Below are positions 40,757-49,399 of a stretch of DNA of 64,000 bases, piece by piece. The DNA comes from Candidatus Gastranaerophilales bacterium. Lineage in GTDB: Bacteria; Cyanobacteriota; Vampirovibrionia; Gastranaerophilales; Gastranaerophilaceae. Numbering within the stretch: the first letter of the stretch is position 1; every line of letters starts with the position of its first letter. The translations under genes were made by a program, and so were the position numbers. Under the pieces are notes generated by a model, which saw nothing but the letters and a program-made list of their open reading frames with translations, did not search any database and was not told where the DNA came from. The DNA lies in NCBI GenBank assembly GCA_944324225.1, contig CALUVL010000008.1, positions 1 through 64,000 on the forward strand, written 5' to 3'.

Positions 40757-40801
40757 GGTGAAGAGCACATTCTTTTCAAAAATGTCCTTTTACTCTTCAC
40801 C
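40757..40801 (-). terminator. Intercistronic terminator-like hairpin between emrA and emrB
   Basis: In sense, GGTGAAGAG...CTCTTCACC (27-nt loop) runs into TTTTTT, 20 nt before the emrB-like ATG. It could lower emrB expression relative to emrA or protect the emrA mRNA end. Confidence 0.55.
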
Positions 40802-40826
40802 TCTCACTTTTATTACACTACAATTT

Positions 40827-41831
40827 TTAATTTCTTATTCTAACCTTTGGAACAACTGACATTCCCGGAATTATGTTATATTCCTCCGGATTAATAGTTT
40901 CATCAAACACTATTTTAACCGGAATTCTCTGTACAATCTTTACGAATGATCCTACAGCATTTTCTGGCGGAAACATGCTTGATTTTGCACCCGACGCCCT
41001 TTGAATACTGTCAACTTTTCCTTTAAAAATTTTCCCAGGATATGTGTCGATTTTTATATTAACAGGCTGTCCGGGTTTCATATGTTCAAGCTGGTTTTCT
41101 TTGAAGTTTGCGACAACCCAGACATTGTGCGGAACAATTGTAAATAACGGTGCTCCGGTATTTACGTACATACCTTTCTCAACTCTTCTGCTTGAAACGG
41201 TTCCGGCCTGAGGTGCGTAAATCTTTGTATATGACAAATCAAGGGCTGCCTGATCCATTTGAGCTTTTGCTTCTCTTAAATCAGCGTCGGCAACTTTGTC
41301 GTTTGTTTTTGAAAGCAAAGATTCTTCAGCCTGTGTCATATTTGCCTGCGCAGCGTCATAAGCCGCCTGCGCATTGTCAAGAGTCTGTTTTGAAACTGCG
41401 CCCTGAGCATAAAGGTTTGTGTATCTATCCAAGTCCTTTTTAGCTACATCTATTTTTGTCTGGGCTGCCGTAAAAACAGCTTTTGCATTTTTTTGATTTA
41501 AAAGCACTCTTTCATATTTTGCTTTTTCTTCTTCATATATTGCTTTATAATCCGCATCATCAATCTTTGCAACAAGCATACCCTCTGTTACAGGCTGGTT
41601 ATCTGTAATATAAACATCCGTAATCTGTCCGCTTACACGTGGTGCAACCTGAACGGTTGTTGTTTCCACATATGCATCATCCGTTGATTGATAATTCAAA
41701 ATATCATGGATAAAAAATCCTCCGCCAACAGCCAGTAATACCAGTACTCCCGCAAATATATACCGTTTAAACGGCTTGTGGGGTTTTTCTTCTGCAGATT
41801 GTTCCTCTTTAATTGTGTTTTCTTCTTCCAT
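40827..41831 (-). CDS. emrA: EmrA/HlyD-family membrane fusion protein
   Basis: 334 residues: one N-terminal TM helix (~24-44), a biotinyl-lipoyl half (STDDAYVETTTVQVAPRVSGQITDVYI), a long periplasmic coiled coil (~85-175), the second lipoyl half (IYAPQAGTVSSRRVEKGMYV) and a beta barrel with DSIQRASGAKSSMFPPENAVGSFVKIVQRIPVKI, the EmrA hallmark. It bridges the exporter to the outer-membrane factor. Confidence 0.93.
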   Translation of the reverse strand: MEEENTIKEEQSAEEKPHKPFKRYIFAGVLVLLAVGGGFFIHDILNYQSTDDAYVETTTVQVAPRVSGQITDVYITDNQPVTEGMLVAKIDDADYKAIYEEEKAKYERVLLNQKNAKAVFTAAQTKIDVAKKDLDRYTNLYAQGAVSKQTLDNAQAAYDAAQANMTQAEESLLSKTNDKVADADLREAKAQMDQAALDLSYTKIYAPQAGTVSSRRVEKGMYVNTGAPLFTIVPHNVWVVANFKENQLEHMKPGQPVNIKIDTYPGKIFKGKVDSIQRASGAKSSMFPPENAVGSFVKIVQRIPVKIVFDETINPEEYNIIPGMSVVPKVRIRN

Positions 41832-41850
41832 TTTCTACCTCTTATTAAAA

Positions 41851-42318
41851 TTATATATTCATATTTACTGTTTTTTCCAAATCCATTCTGAATTTTTTTA
41901 GAGTTTGTTGAACTTTTATTACTTCTTCAGGGCTCATTGTTTTGTGTGTAACACCTTCTAAGTAACTTTTTATTTTTTTATTTATTTTATCCAGTTCTTT
42001 CAGCCCCTTTTCAGTAATACCCATTTTTTTGACAAGCCTGTTGTTTTTTGTATCAATAAAACGGGTTATTAGGCCTTTTTCTTCCAGTGAATTTAGAATT
42101 CTGCCTGTGTTTGCTCTGTCTTTCAAAAGAAGTTTCGCCAGATCCCTCTGACAGATACCTGCATTTATTGAAACCGTATCAAGCGCAGAATATTCATCCG
42201 GTGAAAGTTTCAGCTCCAAACGCTCAAACAGCTGCTGTGTTAAAATCTTCATCAGCCTTGCAGTCTGTTCCAACTCGTAATGTATACTGTCCGTATAATG
42301 CAATTTTATATCTTTCAT
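41851..42318 (-). CDS. MarR-family regulator of the efflux locus
   Basis: 155 residues; the winged helix (SINAGICQRDLAKLLLKDRANTGRILNSLEEKGLITRFIDTKNNRLVKKMGITEKG, ~55-110) is typical MarR. First gene of the emrA-emrB operon and divergent from the TolC-like gene. A perfect inverted repeat in the shared promoter is its likely operator; drugs would release it. Confidence 0.9.
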   Translation of the reverse strand: MKDIKLHYTDSIHYELEQTARLMKILTQQLFERLELKLSPDEYSALDTVSINAGICQRDLAKLLLKDRANTGRILNSLEEKGLITRFIDTKNNRLVKKMGITEKGLKELDKINKKIKSYLEGVTHKTMSPEEVIKVQQTLKKFRMDLEKTVNMNI

Positions 42319-42350
42319 TTGTTTTCCGGTTTGTTTTATAATTTTAATTT

Positions 42351-42386
42351 ATTGTTGTAAAAAAAATATGTTGCATTTACAACAAT
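42351..42386. promoter_or_regulatory. MarR operator: 11-bp perfect inverted repeat
   Basis: ATTGTTGTAAA (42351-42361) and TTTACAACAAT (42376-42386) are exact inverted repeats, 14 nt apart, within the 127-bp divergent promoter between the MarR gene and the outer-membrane factor. Binding there could control both directions. Confidence 0.75.
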
Positions 42387-42445
42387 AGTATGCTAACATA
42401 TGATTATTAAAAAAGCAAGTACTATTTTTTATGAGGTAAAAAAAG

Positions 42446-43849
42446 TTGAAAAAGGTTATTTCTACAGCAATTATACTCAGTTTAGCAGTTATACAAACAT
42501 CCCCTTGCTTTGCACTTGACGAAGCAAAAACATCAACTGCTACCCCTAAACAATTTAAAAGCATGGTAAAAAAAGATAAAAAGAAAGTTAATGATGATTA
42601 TAAATATGAATACGTTAACATTGATTGGTGGAATGTATTCAATGATGATATTTTAAAAGGCTATATAGAAAAAGCAATTGTAAACAATTATGACTTAAAA
42701 ATGGCCACATTGAATGTAGAAGAATTTTATCAGCAATCAAGAATTCAATTTGCAAGCGAACTTCCGACAGCAGGTGTCGGAGGAGGCCCCGGATGGTATA
42801 AAGCTCCCGGAAGTACAAGCACTGATATGGCTTTCGGACTTCCGTTCCTTGTAAATTACGAAGCTGATATTTTCCTGAAAAACCATGACAAAACAAAGGC
42901 TTCCAAAAAACTTTATGAAAATTCAAAGTTTGACGAGCGTGCTGCTTATATTTCAATAGCTGGTGCCGTCGGTTCTACTTATTTGAATATTGTAAACATG
43001 GATAAAGCAATTGAAATTCAAACAGAAATCGTTGCTTTAAGAAAGAAAATCTTTGAATTGATGAAAGTCAGCAACGACGAAGGTTTAACATCAACTTCTG
43101 ACGTTGTAAGAGCAAACAAATCTTATGTTCAAAGTGAAACAGACTTAATAGAACTCAACAAACAGCGTGATATTTTAATTAACCAGATGTATGTCTTGAT
43201 AGGTGAAAGTCCTGAGAGCGGAAAAACTCTCGAAAGAAAAACTCTTGACGAAATTACATATAATCATGCCATTCCGGATTATATAGAATCCGATGTAATT
43301 ATGCAAAGACCTGACTATTTGAAAGCTGAAAATTCTGTAGAAAAAGCCGGAATTGATGTAAGGGTTGCAAAAAAAGAATTTCTTCCTAGCATAAACCTTA
43401 CAGGGCTTGCTCTTTTCAATGCAGGGGATCTGGGAAGTTTATTCACAACCAAAAATTCTCTTTTAATGCTTGGCGGAGGATTTTTACTTCCTCTGTTTAC
43501 AGGCGGACAGAGAGTTGCTAATTTGAGATTGAAAAAAGCTACGTATGAAAGAATTCTGCAAAACTACTACAAAACTAATTTGACAGCCATTCAGGAAGTT
43601 AATGATGCGCTTGTAAAAGTCAGAAAAGACAAAGAAAAGGTTGACCAAACACTTAAGCAGGCAAACCTTGAAAAAGCGGATTACAAATTTTCTGAAATGA
43701 AATACAACGAAGGTACAATCTCTCTGCTTGATTTAATCCAGCAGAAAGAAAACCTGCTCTATATAGACCAGCTGGTTGCCCAGAATAAAGTCGAATTCAT
43801 GATTGACTATATCGGTCTGTATAAAGCAACAGGAAGCAAACTACAATAA
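42446..43849 (+). CDS. Outer-membrane efflux protein (TolC/NodT type)
   Basis: 467 residues starting with TTG (GAGGTAAAAAAAG upstream). Signal peptide MKKVISTAIILSLAVIQTSPCFA, then the OEP repeats: WWNVFNDDILKGYIEKAIVNNYDLKMA, LVNYEADIFLKN, SDVVRANKSYVQSETDL and the second half VRVAKKEFLPSINLTG, LLPLFTGGQRVANLRLKKATYE and YNEGTISLLDLIQQKENLL. It forms the outer-membrane exit duct for the EmrAB-like pump. Confidence 0.92.
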   Translation: MKKVISTAIILSLAVIQTSPCFALDEAKTSTATPKQFKSMVKKDKKKVNDDYKYEYVNIDWWNVFNDDILKGYIEKAIVNNYDLKMATLNVEEFYQQSRIQFASELPTAGVGGGPGWYKAPGSTSTDMAFGLPFLVNYEADIFLKNHDKTKASKKLYENSKFDERAAYISIAGAVGSTYLNIVNMDKAIEIQTEIVALRKKIFELMKVSNDEGLTSTSDVVRANKSYVQSETDLIELNKQRDILINQMYVLIGESPESGKTLERKTLDEITYNHAIPDYIESDVIMQRPDYLKAENSVEKAGIDVRVAKKEFLPSINLTGLALFNAGDLGSLFTTKNSLLMLGGGFLLPLFTGGQRVANLRLKKATYERILQNYYKTNLTAIQEVNDALVKVRKDKEKVDQTLKQANLEKADYKFSEMKYNEGTISLLDLIQQKENLLYIDQLVAQNKVEFMIDYIGLYKATGSKLQ

Positions 43850-43885
43850 TCATCACCTCTTTACTTTTAATCTAAAAAGTGAAGC

Positions 43886-43912
43886 GCCGGTAATTCCAGT
43901 TACCGGCTTTTT
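43886..43912. terminator. Bidirectional terminator
   Basis: GCCGGTAA-TTCCAG-TTACCGGC followed by TTTTTATT on the + strand, between the convergent efflux and prmC genes. Confidence 0.8.
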
Positions 43913-43922
43913 ATTATTCTTT

Positions 43923-44762
43923 TTATTCTAGCGCACCGGATATCACCCTGTCAATGCCCGCCAAATCTTTAATTATTTCTACGTTTTTAAATCCGTTTAC
44001 CTCCATAATACTTTTGACATATCCGGATTGACCAATGCCGAGTTCAAACATCAAATATCCGCCTCTGTTTAGAATTTTCGGAGCTTTTTCTGTTATCTTC
44101 CGATAAAACTCAAGGCCTTTTTCGTCATGAGTAAACAATGCAAGTTCAGGGTCAAATTTCACTTCTGTTTGAATATTTTCTTTTTCTGAGGGTGGAATGT
44201 AGGGCGGATTAGACACAATCATATCAAAAGTTTCGCCTGGTTTTACGTTTGAAAAAATATCGGACTTTCTAAAAATTGCCCTGTTATTAAGATTAAGTTT
44301 AGAAGCATTGTCAAGCGCAGTATTTAAAGCATCTGTCGAAACATCAAGCCCTATAACCTGTGAAGCAGTATATTTTGCAATCATACAAGCTATACAGCCT
44401 GAGCCTGTTCCGACATCAAGTATCATTTTGAAGTTTTTTGAATTTATAACATCAATGGCATGCCGCACAAGTAGTTCCGTTTCATCTCTCGGAATAAGCA
44501 CTGAAGGATTCACAATAAATTTCTCGCCCATAAAATCTGCAAGACCTATTATGTGCTGAATTGGCTGTCTGGTTTTTGCTCTTAATTCAGCCTTTTCTTT
44601 GACTATTTCAAGCTTTTCGGGTGAAAGCTTTTTTCCAATAACAATATCTTTGTATCCGTAATTTGCAAAATGTTCAATTAGCATTTTAACCTCAACATTT
44701 GCCTCATTAGGTTCTATTCCGCTCTTAGTCAATATTTTAACTATTTCTGATATTGTTGTCAT
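43923..44762 (-). CDS. prmC: Release-factor glutamine methyltransferase
   Basis: 279 residues. N-terminal helical domain, QPIQHIIGLADFMGEKFIVNPSVLIPRDETELLV, SAM motif LDVGTGSGCIACMIAKY and the catalytic SNPPYIPPSE. It methylates the GGQ glutamine of RF1/RF2. Length and motifs are standard. Here it follows a DUF3137 gene rather than prfA, so it is not in the common prfA-prmC operon. Confidence 0.95.
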   Translation of the reverse strand: MTTISEIVKILTKSGIEPNEANVEVKMLIEHFANYGYKDIVIGKKLSPEKLEIVKEKAELRAKTRQPIQHIIGLADFMGEKFIVNPSVLIPRDETELLVRHAIDVINSKNFKMILDVGTGSGCIACMIAKYTASQVIGLDVSTDALNTALDNASKLNLNNRAIFRKSDIFSNVKPGETFDMIVSNPPYIPPSEKENIQTEVKFDPELALFTHDEKGLEFYRKITEKAPKILNRGGYLMFELGIGQSGYVKSIMEVNGFKNVEIIKDLAGIDRVISGALE

Positions 44763-44764
44763 TT

Positions 44765-45691
44765 TTACAAACCTATATTCTGATTCAGTTTTAATTCATC
44801 CACTATTGCAAGTATTGATAAAAATTCATTCAAAAGCTCATTAAACTGTTTGGTATCATTCACGGGTTTGTTTATATTACCTAATTTGAACATATCTTTA
44901 CTTGTAGAAATTGCTATCAGTATCTTGTTATCCTTTAAAGATGCCTCTATGCCTGATGCACCAAAAGCTTTCTTTACATTCTTAAATCTTTCTATAAACG
45001 AAGTTGTCAAAATGTATCTGGATTCAACCTGGTCGCTGCCGTCAACAAAATACATCTTGCTGAACTCCGGATCTTCAAGCTTTATCTCATCATAAACTTT
45101 CGAATTTAAAAATTCTCTTTTTCTGATTATTGTATGCCCCTTAAAAGACTTATTGAAATCAATCTGGGCAATTACCCCTTTGAATTCAGTATGGGTATGT
45201 CTGTGCCCGTCTGAATCACGTGTCGTATATGTTAATCTTGTCTCGTTAATATTTATATGCAGCCCGTGATATGTACCGTAAAAACTATCATCGTCTGTTT
45301 TGTTCTCAAATCTGTCAAATAATCTTGTTTCTTTCAGAGTGTATTTATCAATTACACTGGCATTTGTCCAGACAAAGTCGCCAAATGCTTTCATCGCTAT
45401 TGGCATTACAGCTTTTTTTAACTTTGTTTCAAAGTTTTTTGAAAGAAATCCGGTAATAGCTGCGCCAAGAAGCAGAGGTAAAATAACGAATCCTAATATA
45501 TCCATATCTGCAATCTTATATGCATAAAAACCAACAAGCGCACAAATAATTATTGCAATTATCCACACAATATTGCATATAAGCTTTACTTTGCCCCTTT
45601 CTCCTTCAAACCCCTGAAGCTTTGGCGATACTTCCTTATGGTAAACCTGAGTAAAATTAGACCTGAAATCTGTAATACTGTTAAATTCCAT
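44765..45691 (-). CDS. DUF3137-family membrane protein
   Basis: 308 residues from MEFNSITDFRSN (AGGAG seven nt upstream). Two TM helices (about 43-62 and 70-87) are followed by a soluble domain with GTYHGLHININETRLTY, a His-rich loop (RDSDGHRHTHTEF) and FKGHTIIRKREF. The DUF3137 role is not established. It overlaps the gene before it and ends 2 nt before prmC. Confidence 0.8.
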   Translation of the reverse strand: MEFNSITDFRSNFTQVYHKEVSPKLQGFEGERGKVKLICNIVWIIAIIICALVGFYAYKIADMDILGFVILPLLLGAAITGFLSKNFETKLKKAVMPIAMKAFGDFVWTNASVIDKYTLKETRLFDRFENKTDDDSFYGTYHGLHININETRLTYTTRDSDGHRHTHTEFKGVIAQIDFNKSFKGHTIIRKREFLNSKVYDEIKLEDPEFSKMYFVDGSDQVESRYILTTSFIERFKNVKKAFGASGIEASLKDNKILIAISTSKDMFKLGNINKPVNDTKQFNELLNEFLSILAIVDELKLNQNIGL

Positions 45692-46181
45692 ACATATTCT
45701 CCTGTTCATGCTCTTTAATTATTTTATCAATTTCATCTCTTGCCTCAAGCTTTGAAGAAAGTTCCTTCTTTTCTATACCGTACTTCTTGCAAAGCCTATC
45801 ATAATAGTATAACTGCTTTTTTGTCGGAGCCTCATGACTCATCTTAACCTCCTTCAAAAAAGCACGTTTTTTCTTCTCAAACTCTTTCTGCGCTTTGATT
45901 ATCGGCTCTTGAGATTTTTTGTAGTCATAATACTTGCGGCACTCTTTTATAAACAAAAGCGCCTCACGATAAAATTCCTCATCACCGAGGTAATCTTCCA
46001 AAAACTCAAAATGAGGATTATTTATATCAAAATAATACTGCTCATCTTCCAAAAACTTATCCAGAATCTGCTCAGAGTCAAGATTTGGCGACTTTTTTAC
46101 AAGAGCACGCAAAAAACTGCACAGAACTGACTTCTGTGTCTTTGTCATGCTTAGAAAGATTTGATTTTTAATATTGTACAT
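45681..46181 (-). CDS. Hypothetical charged helical protein
   Basis: 166 residues (or 155 from the second ATG at 46148). Charged and helix-rich (IKECRKYYDYKKSQEPIIKAQKEFEKKKRAFLKEVKMSH). The C-terminal MSHEAPTKKQLYYYDRLCKKYGIEKKELSSKLEARDEIDKII resembles the small DUF3072-like helical motif, tentatively. Cotranscribed with the DUF3137 gene. Confidence 0.55.
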   Translation of the reverse strand: MYNIKNQIFLSMTKTQKSVLCSFLRALVKKSPNLDSEQILDKFLEDEQYYFDINNPHFEFLEDYLGDEEFYREALLFIKECRKYYDYKKSQEPIIKAQKEFEKKKRAFLKEVKMSHEAPTKKQLYYYDRLCKKYGIEKKELSSKLEARDEIDKIIKEHEQENMYGI

Positions 46182-46184
46182 TAC

Positions 46185-46352
46185 CTACTTTTTGAATAAG
46201 TCTTTCACAGAGAAAGTTTCAGGATTTTCAAAATGGAATTTTGCCAGCTTTTTAAGAATAGGATTGGTATGATGCTTAACAGTATTCTTTTCTTTTTGCT
46301 GAACATCAGTCATATTCTTATTTTCAATAACCGTCAACTCTCTTTTATCCAT
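46185..46352 (-). CDS. Small hypothetical protein
   Basis: 55 residues (MDKRELTVIENKNMTDVQQ start), basic, ending VKDLFKK. It ends 3 nt before the next gene's start codon, so it probably leads that operon. No family recognised. Confidence 0.5.
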   Translation of the reverse strand: MDKRELTVIENKNMTDVQQKEKNTVKHHTNPILKKLAKFHFENPETFSVKDLFKK

Positions 46353-46689
46353 AGAAACATTATACCTCGTTATATTTATATAAAAAAGTTTGTAACGAAT
46401 TAATTGACAAAAAAAACATATAAAACTTATATATATTTACAAAAGTTTACATTTTTCACTTTTAAAAAATCATGCCTTATTATAAAAGACCAAGCAAAAT
46501 TTATCCAGTTTATAAACACCAAATAGTGCATAAAATCACCACCTGTAACCGAAAAAGAAAGTCTCGTCATTAGACAAGACTTATAAATATACATTTACCC
46601 CACAATCTTTATACCATAAAAAATATATATTGTCAAGCAGATTAATATTCTAAATCAGTAATTATATGAAAACGTATTTTTACAAAATA

Positions 46690-46945
46690 AAATGTAGAAA
46701 ACCTGCTTATTTTTTGTAGAAAACTCATGAGTTTTCTACAATCTATCATCCATATGGATGATTTGAATATTTATTGACATTTTATTGAAAAGTTTTCTAC
46801 TAAAAATTGAACAGCCTCAAATGCTTATATCAAAATAGATTTAATAGGTTTTCTACAATTATTTACAGCTTACTACTATAATTAAATATATAAATTAATT
46901 ATTATATTTAATTATTAATAAATAAATTGTATAAAACTCAAAACG
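46690..46945. other. Candidate replication origin (oriC) upstream of dnaN
   Basis: Five GTTTTCTACA-type boxes: 46693-46702 (-), 46715-46724 (-), 46731-46740 (+), 46792-46800 (+, last base differs) and 46848-46857 (+). Boxes 2 and 3 form a perfect 26-bp palindrome. They resemble DnaA boxes (TTWTNCACA) with one change. An almost pure A/T stretch at about 46875-46935 fits an unwinding element. dnaN follows; no gene lies in 46353-47038. A -10 box (TATAAT, 46994-46999) serves dnaN. Confidence 0.6.
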
Positions 46946-47038
46946 TGAATTTTTGTTTTATTTTTGGAGTGCTTAATCACTTTTAAATCTTTTTATAATA
47001 TAATTAGACTTAAGGGTAATAAAAAGGAGTATGTATAA

Positions 47039-48160
47039 ATGAAATTCTATGTAAAAAAGGAAGATTTATATAACGGGATAAAGATTGTAGAAAGAGCAAC
47101 GAGTACAAAAGCATTACAGCCTGTATTAATGAATATATTGATAGAAACGGTTGATAACGGAACAATAAGACTTGTGGCAACAGATCTAGACTTAACAGTT
47201 GTAGCACTGGTTGATGCTCAGGTTGAAGAGGAGGGCCGAATTACATTACCTTCAAAGACTCTTAATGAGATAGTTTCAAAGCTTGGCGACAAACTTATAA
47301 CTTTTGAAATGCCGGAGGGGGAATGCACCGTAAATATTACCTGCCAGAACTCAAAGTTTGAAATAATCGGAATTTCTGCAAATGAGTTTCCTGTAGAAGT
47401 ATACAAGGTTGATTTGAATACAGAAAACAGTTTTGATATAGCCGTTAAACCTTTGACAAAAGCGGTAAGTCAGGCTGGATTTGCAGCTGCAGGATATGAA
47501 ACATCAAATCTTCTTTCGGGGATTGTTTGCGATATTTCAGGCGATATTCTGGAAATTGCATCTACCGACGGAAACCGGCTTGCAAGGGTTCGTGAAAAAA
47601 TTGACAATCCGGACGGAAGAACAACCCAGCTTATTATTCCTGCCAAAACTCTTAACGAATTTATAAAGATGAGTTCTTTTATCGAAGAAGATACCGTAAA
47701 AATCTATACAGAACGCACAAAACTTATTATAAAAAGCGACAGAGCTATGACTGTTTCTAGGCTTCTTGAAGGTCAGTTCCCTAAATATAATCAGCTAATC
47801 CCGAACGAAAGTCCAAAAGAAGCTCTTGTTTCAGTGTCTGCCTTGAAGTCCGCTCTTGACAGGGTTTCAATTATGGTTAACGACAAAACAAGTATCGTTA
47901 AACTTTCGTTCTCTCAGGGGAAACTGAAACTTACAGCAGATACACCCGACAGCGGTAAATCAGAAGAAGAACTTGAAATTGTTTATAGCGGCGAAGATTT
48001 GGATATCGCATTCAACTACAAATTCGTGCTGGAAGCTTTGAAAAATATGGAATGCGACAATGTTAAAATAGGTCTGAACACAAGCCTTTCTGCAACAGTT
48101 CTGAAACCGGACAGCGAAGATGATTTTGTCTGCCTGATTATGCCAGTTCAGATAAGATAA
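47039..48160 (+). CDS. dnaN: DNA polymerase III beta subunit (sliding clamp)
   Basis: 373 residues, the normal length, with three clamp folds. Recognised by MKFYVKKEDLYNGIKIVERATSTKALQPVLMNILIE, VDAQVEEEGRITLPSKTLNEIVSKL, SGIVCDISGDILEIASTDGNRLA and the closing VCLIMPVQIR. The dimeric ring tethers polymerase III to DNA. AAGGAG lies 9 nt before ATG. Its isolated position by an origin-like region, without dnaA or recF, is worth noting. Confidence 0.97.
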   Translation: MKFYVKKEDLYNGIKIVERATSTKALQPVLMNILIETVDNGTIRLVATDLDLTVVALVDAQVEEEGRITLPSKTLNEIVSKLGDKLITFEMPEGECTVNITCQNSKFEIIGISANEFPVEVYKVDLNTENSFDIAVKPLTKAVSQAGFAAAGYETSNLLSGIVCDISGDILEIASTDGNRLARVREKIDNPDGRTTQLIIPAKTLNEFIKMSSFIEEDTVKIYTERTKLIIKSDRAMTVSRLLEGQFPKYNQLIPNESPKEALVSVSALKSALDRVSIMVNDKTSIVKLSFSQGKLKLTADTPDSGKSEEELEIVYSGEDLDIAFNYKFVLEALKNMECDNVKIGLNTSLSATVLKPDSEDDFVCLIMPVQIR

Positions 48161-48180
48161 TTCCAGAATTAAATAAAAAA

Positions 48181-48252
48181 TGTCATTTTGAGCGAAGCGA
48201 AGAATCTCCAGGAATTTTAATTAGTTCCTTCTGTTGGCGCCTCAGGATGACA
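48181..48252. repeat. Interspersed TGTCATTCTGAG-type hairpin repeat
   Basis: TGTCATTTTGAGCGAAGCGAAG at the left and CTCAGGATGACA at the right form an imperfect inverted repeat. Related copies lie at about 53246-53302, 56276-56391, 56962-57040, 57055-57106 and 58725-58796, all intergenic. Confidence 0.75.
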
Positions 48253-48431
48253 TTTTATTGTTTAACTAATTGCCAATAATAAATTAATAATATCTCCTGT
48301 AAGTGCATTATGTATTTGCAGGCGATTTTGTATAATCTTGATTTTGAGGGTAAAGCCTGATTATCACATTAACTTGACTGAAAGCTCAAACTATAAATTT
48401 GTAAAACTTTCACGAAAGGAGGTGATAAGAT

Positions 48432-48506
48432 GTGAATATCAGTATAACTGAAAAAGCGCTGATTATAATTTTAATAATCATAATAGCGCTTAAATTACAC
48501 ATTTAG
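48432..48506 (+). CDS. 24-residue membrane peptide (toxin-like?)
   Basis: GTG start 9 nt after AAAGGAGG. The peptide has a short polar start (MNISITEKAL), then a run of isoleucines and leucines spanning a membrane, and ends ALKLHI. Its size and design match type I toxin or small holin-like peptides. An inverted repeat overlies the coding region (AAGCGCT...AGCGCTT-type). No antitoxin RNA is demonstrated. The rest of 48253-48624 has no gene; a weak GAGGA...TCCTC hairpin lies near 48523-48538. Confidence 0.45.
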   Translation: MNISITEKALIIILIIIIALKLHI

Positions 48507-48624
48507 GGGGCTTTTTAAAGAGAGGACTGCAATCCTCCCGCCCTTATTTTTATTATAACGTATTTTTATTAATTTTCAACCCTGATTCAATATTGTGGTA
48601 GAATAAAAAAGAGGAGTATAAAAA

Positions 48625-49023
48625 ATGAAAGAAAAAGCTATTGAATATTATATGAACGGCGGATGTTCCTGCAGCGAGAGTGTTATAAAAGCGGCAATTG
48701 ATGAAGGTTTATGCGACAAATCGCTGCTTGCTGTTTCTACGGCATTTTCAGGCGGAATGTCTTCAGGATGCGTATGCGGGGCTGTTGCGGCTGCACAAAT
48801 TATCTCCGGATTGCACTTCGGACGTGAAAACCAATACGGAAATGAAAATACGGCAAGAGAAAAAGCCGCCTTTATTGTGGAAGAATTTAAGAAAAATCAT
48901 AAAGTCACCTGCTGCAGAGTGCTTTCAAAAGGTTTGGAAGGTCTGGCAAGAAAGCAGAATTGTTCAAAGTATGTAGCAGATGCGTGTGATATTTTACAGA
49001 AACTTCTGGAAGTAAAGGTATAA
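48625..49023 (+). CDS. C_GCAxxG_C_C family (redox-type) protein
   Basis: 132 residues with the family's cysteine pattern: NGGCSCSESV, SGGMSSGCVCGAVAAAQIISG, then HKVTCCRVL and CSKYVADACDIL. These small proteins have conserved cysteines thought to serve electron transfer or metal binding; function unproven. GAGGAG SD. It precedes crcB by 1 nt, probably one operon. Confidence 0.88.
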   Translation: MKEKAIEYYMNGGCSCSESVIKAAIDEGLCDKSLLAVSTAFSGGMSSGCVCGAVAAAQIISGLHFGRENQYGNENTAREKAAFIVEEFKKNHKVTCCRVLSKGLEGLARKQNCSKYVADACDILQKLLEVKV

Positions 49024-49024
49024 G

Positions 49025-49399
49025 ATGCAAAACATTCTTGCTGTATTTATCGGAGGCGGAACGGGAGCAGTGTTAAGATACCTTGCGGGTGTTTTGGCTG
49101 TGAAAGTTTTGAATGTAAACCTTCCTGTATCAACATTTGTGGTGAATATTGCAGGATATTTTATTCTCGGATTTTTGTTTGCATTATTTGTAAGCAAACC
49201 TGAGGTTAATCCGGCCCTGAAACTTGCACTGACAGCGGGTTTTTGCGGAGGCCTTACAACATTCAGCACGTTTTCTCTTGAGTTGTTCGAAATGTTGAAA
49301 AACGCACAGTATATGCAAGTTTTGGTGTATTTAGTATCAAGTTTGGCCGTCGGACTTTTGGCGGTATGGATTGGAGTGAACAGTGCAAAACTTATTTAA
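49025..49399 (+). CDS. crcB: Fluoride exporter CrcB/Fluc
   Basis: 124 residues, four TM helices. Hallmarks GGGTGAVLRYLAGV, NIAGYFILGFLFAL and GFCGGLTTFSTFSLE. Dual-topology dimers export fluoride. No fluoride riboswitch was recognised upstream. The next gene begins 17 nt before its end. Confidence 0.95.
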   Translation: MQNILAVFIGGGTGAVLRYLAGVLAVKVLNVNLPVSTFVVNIAGYFILGFLFALFVSKPEVNPALKLALTAGFCGGLTTFSTFSLELFEMLKNAQYMQVLVYLVSSLAVGLLAVWIGVNSAKLI

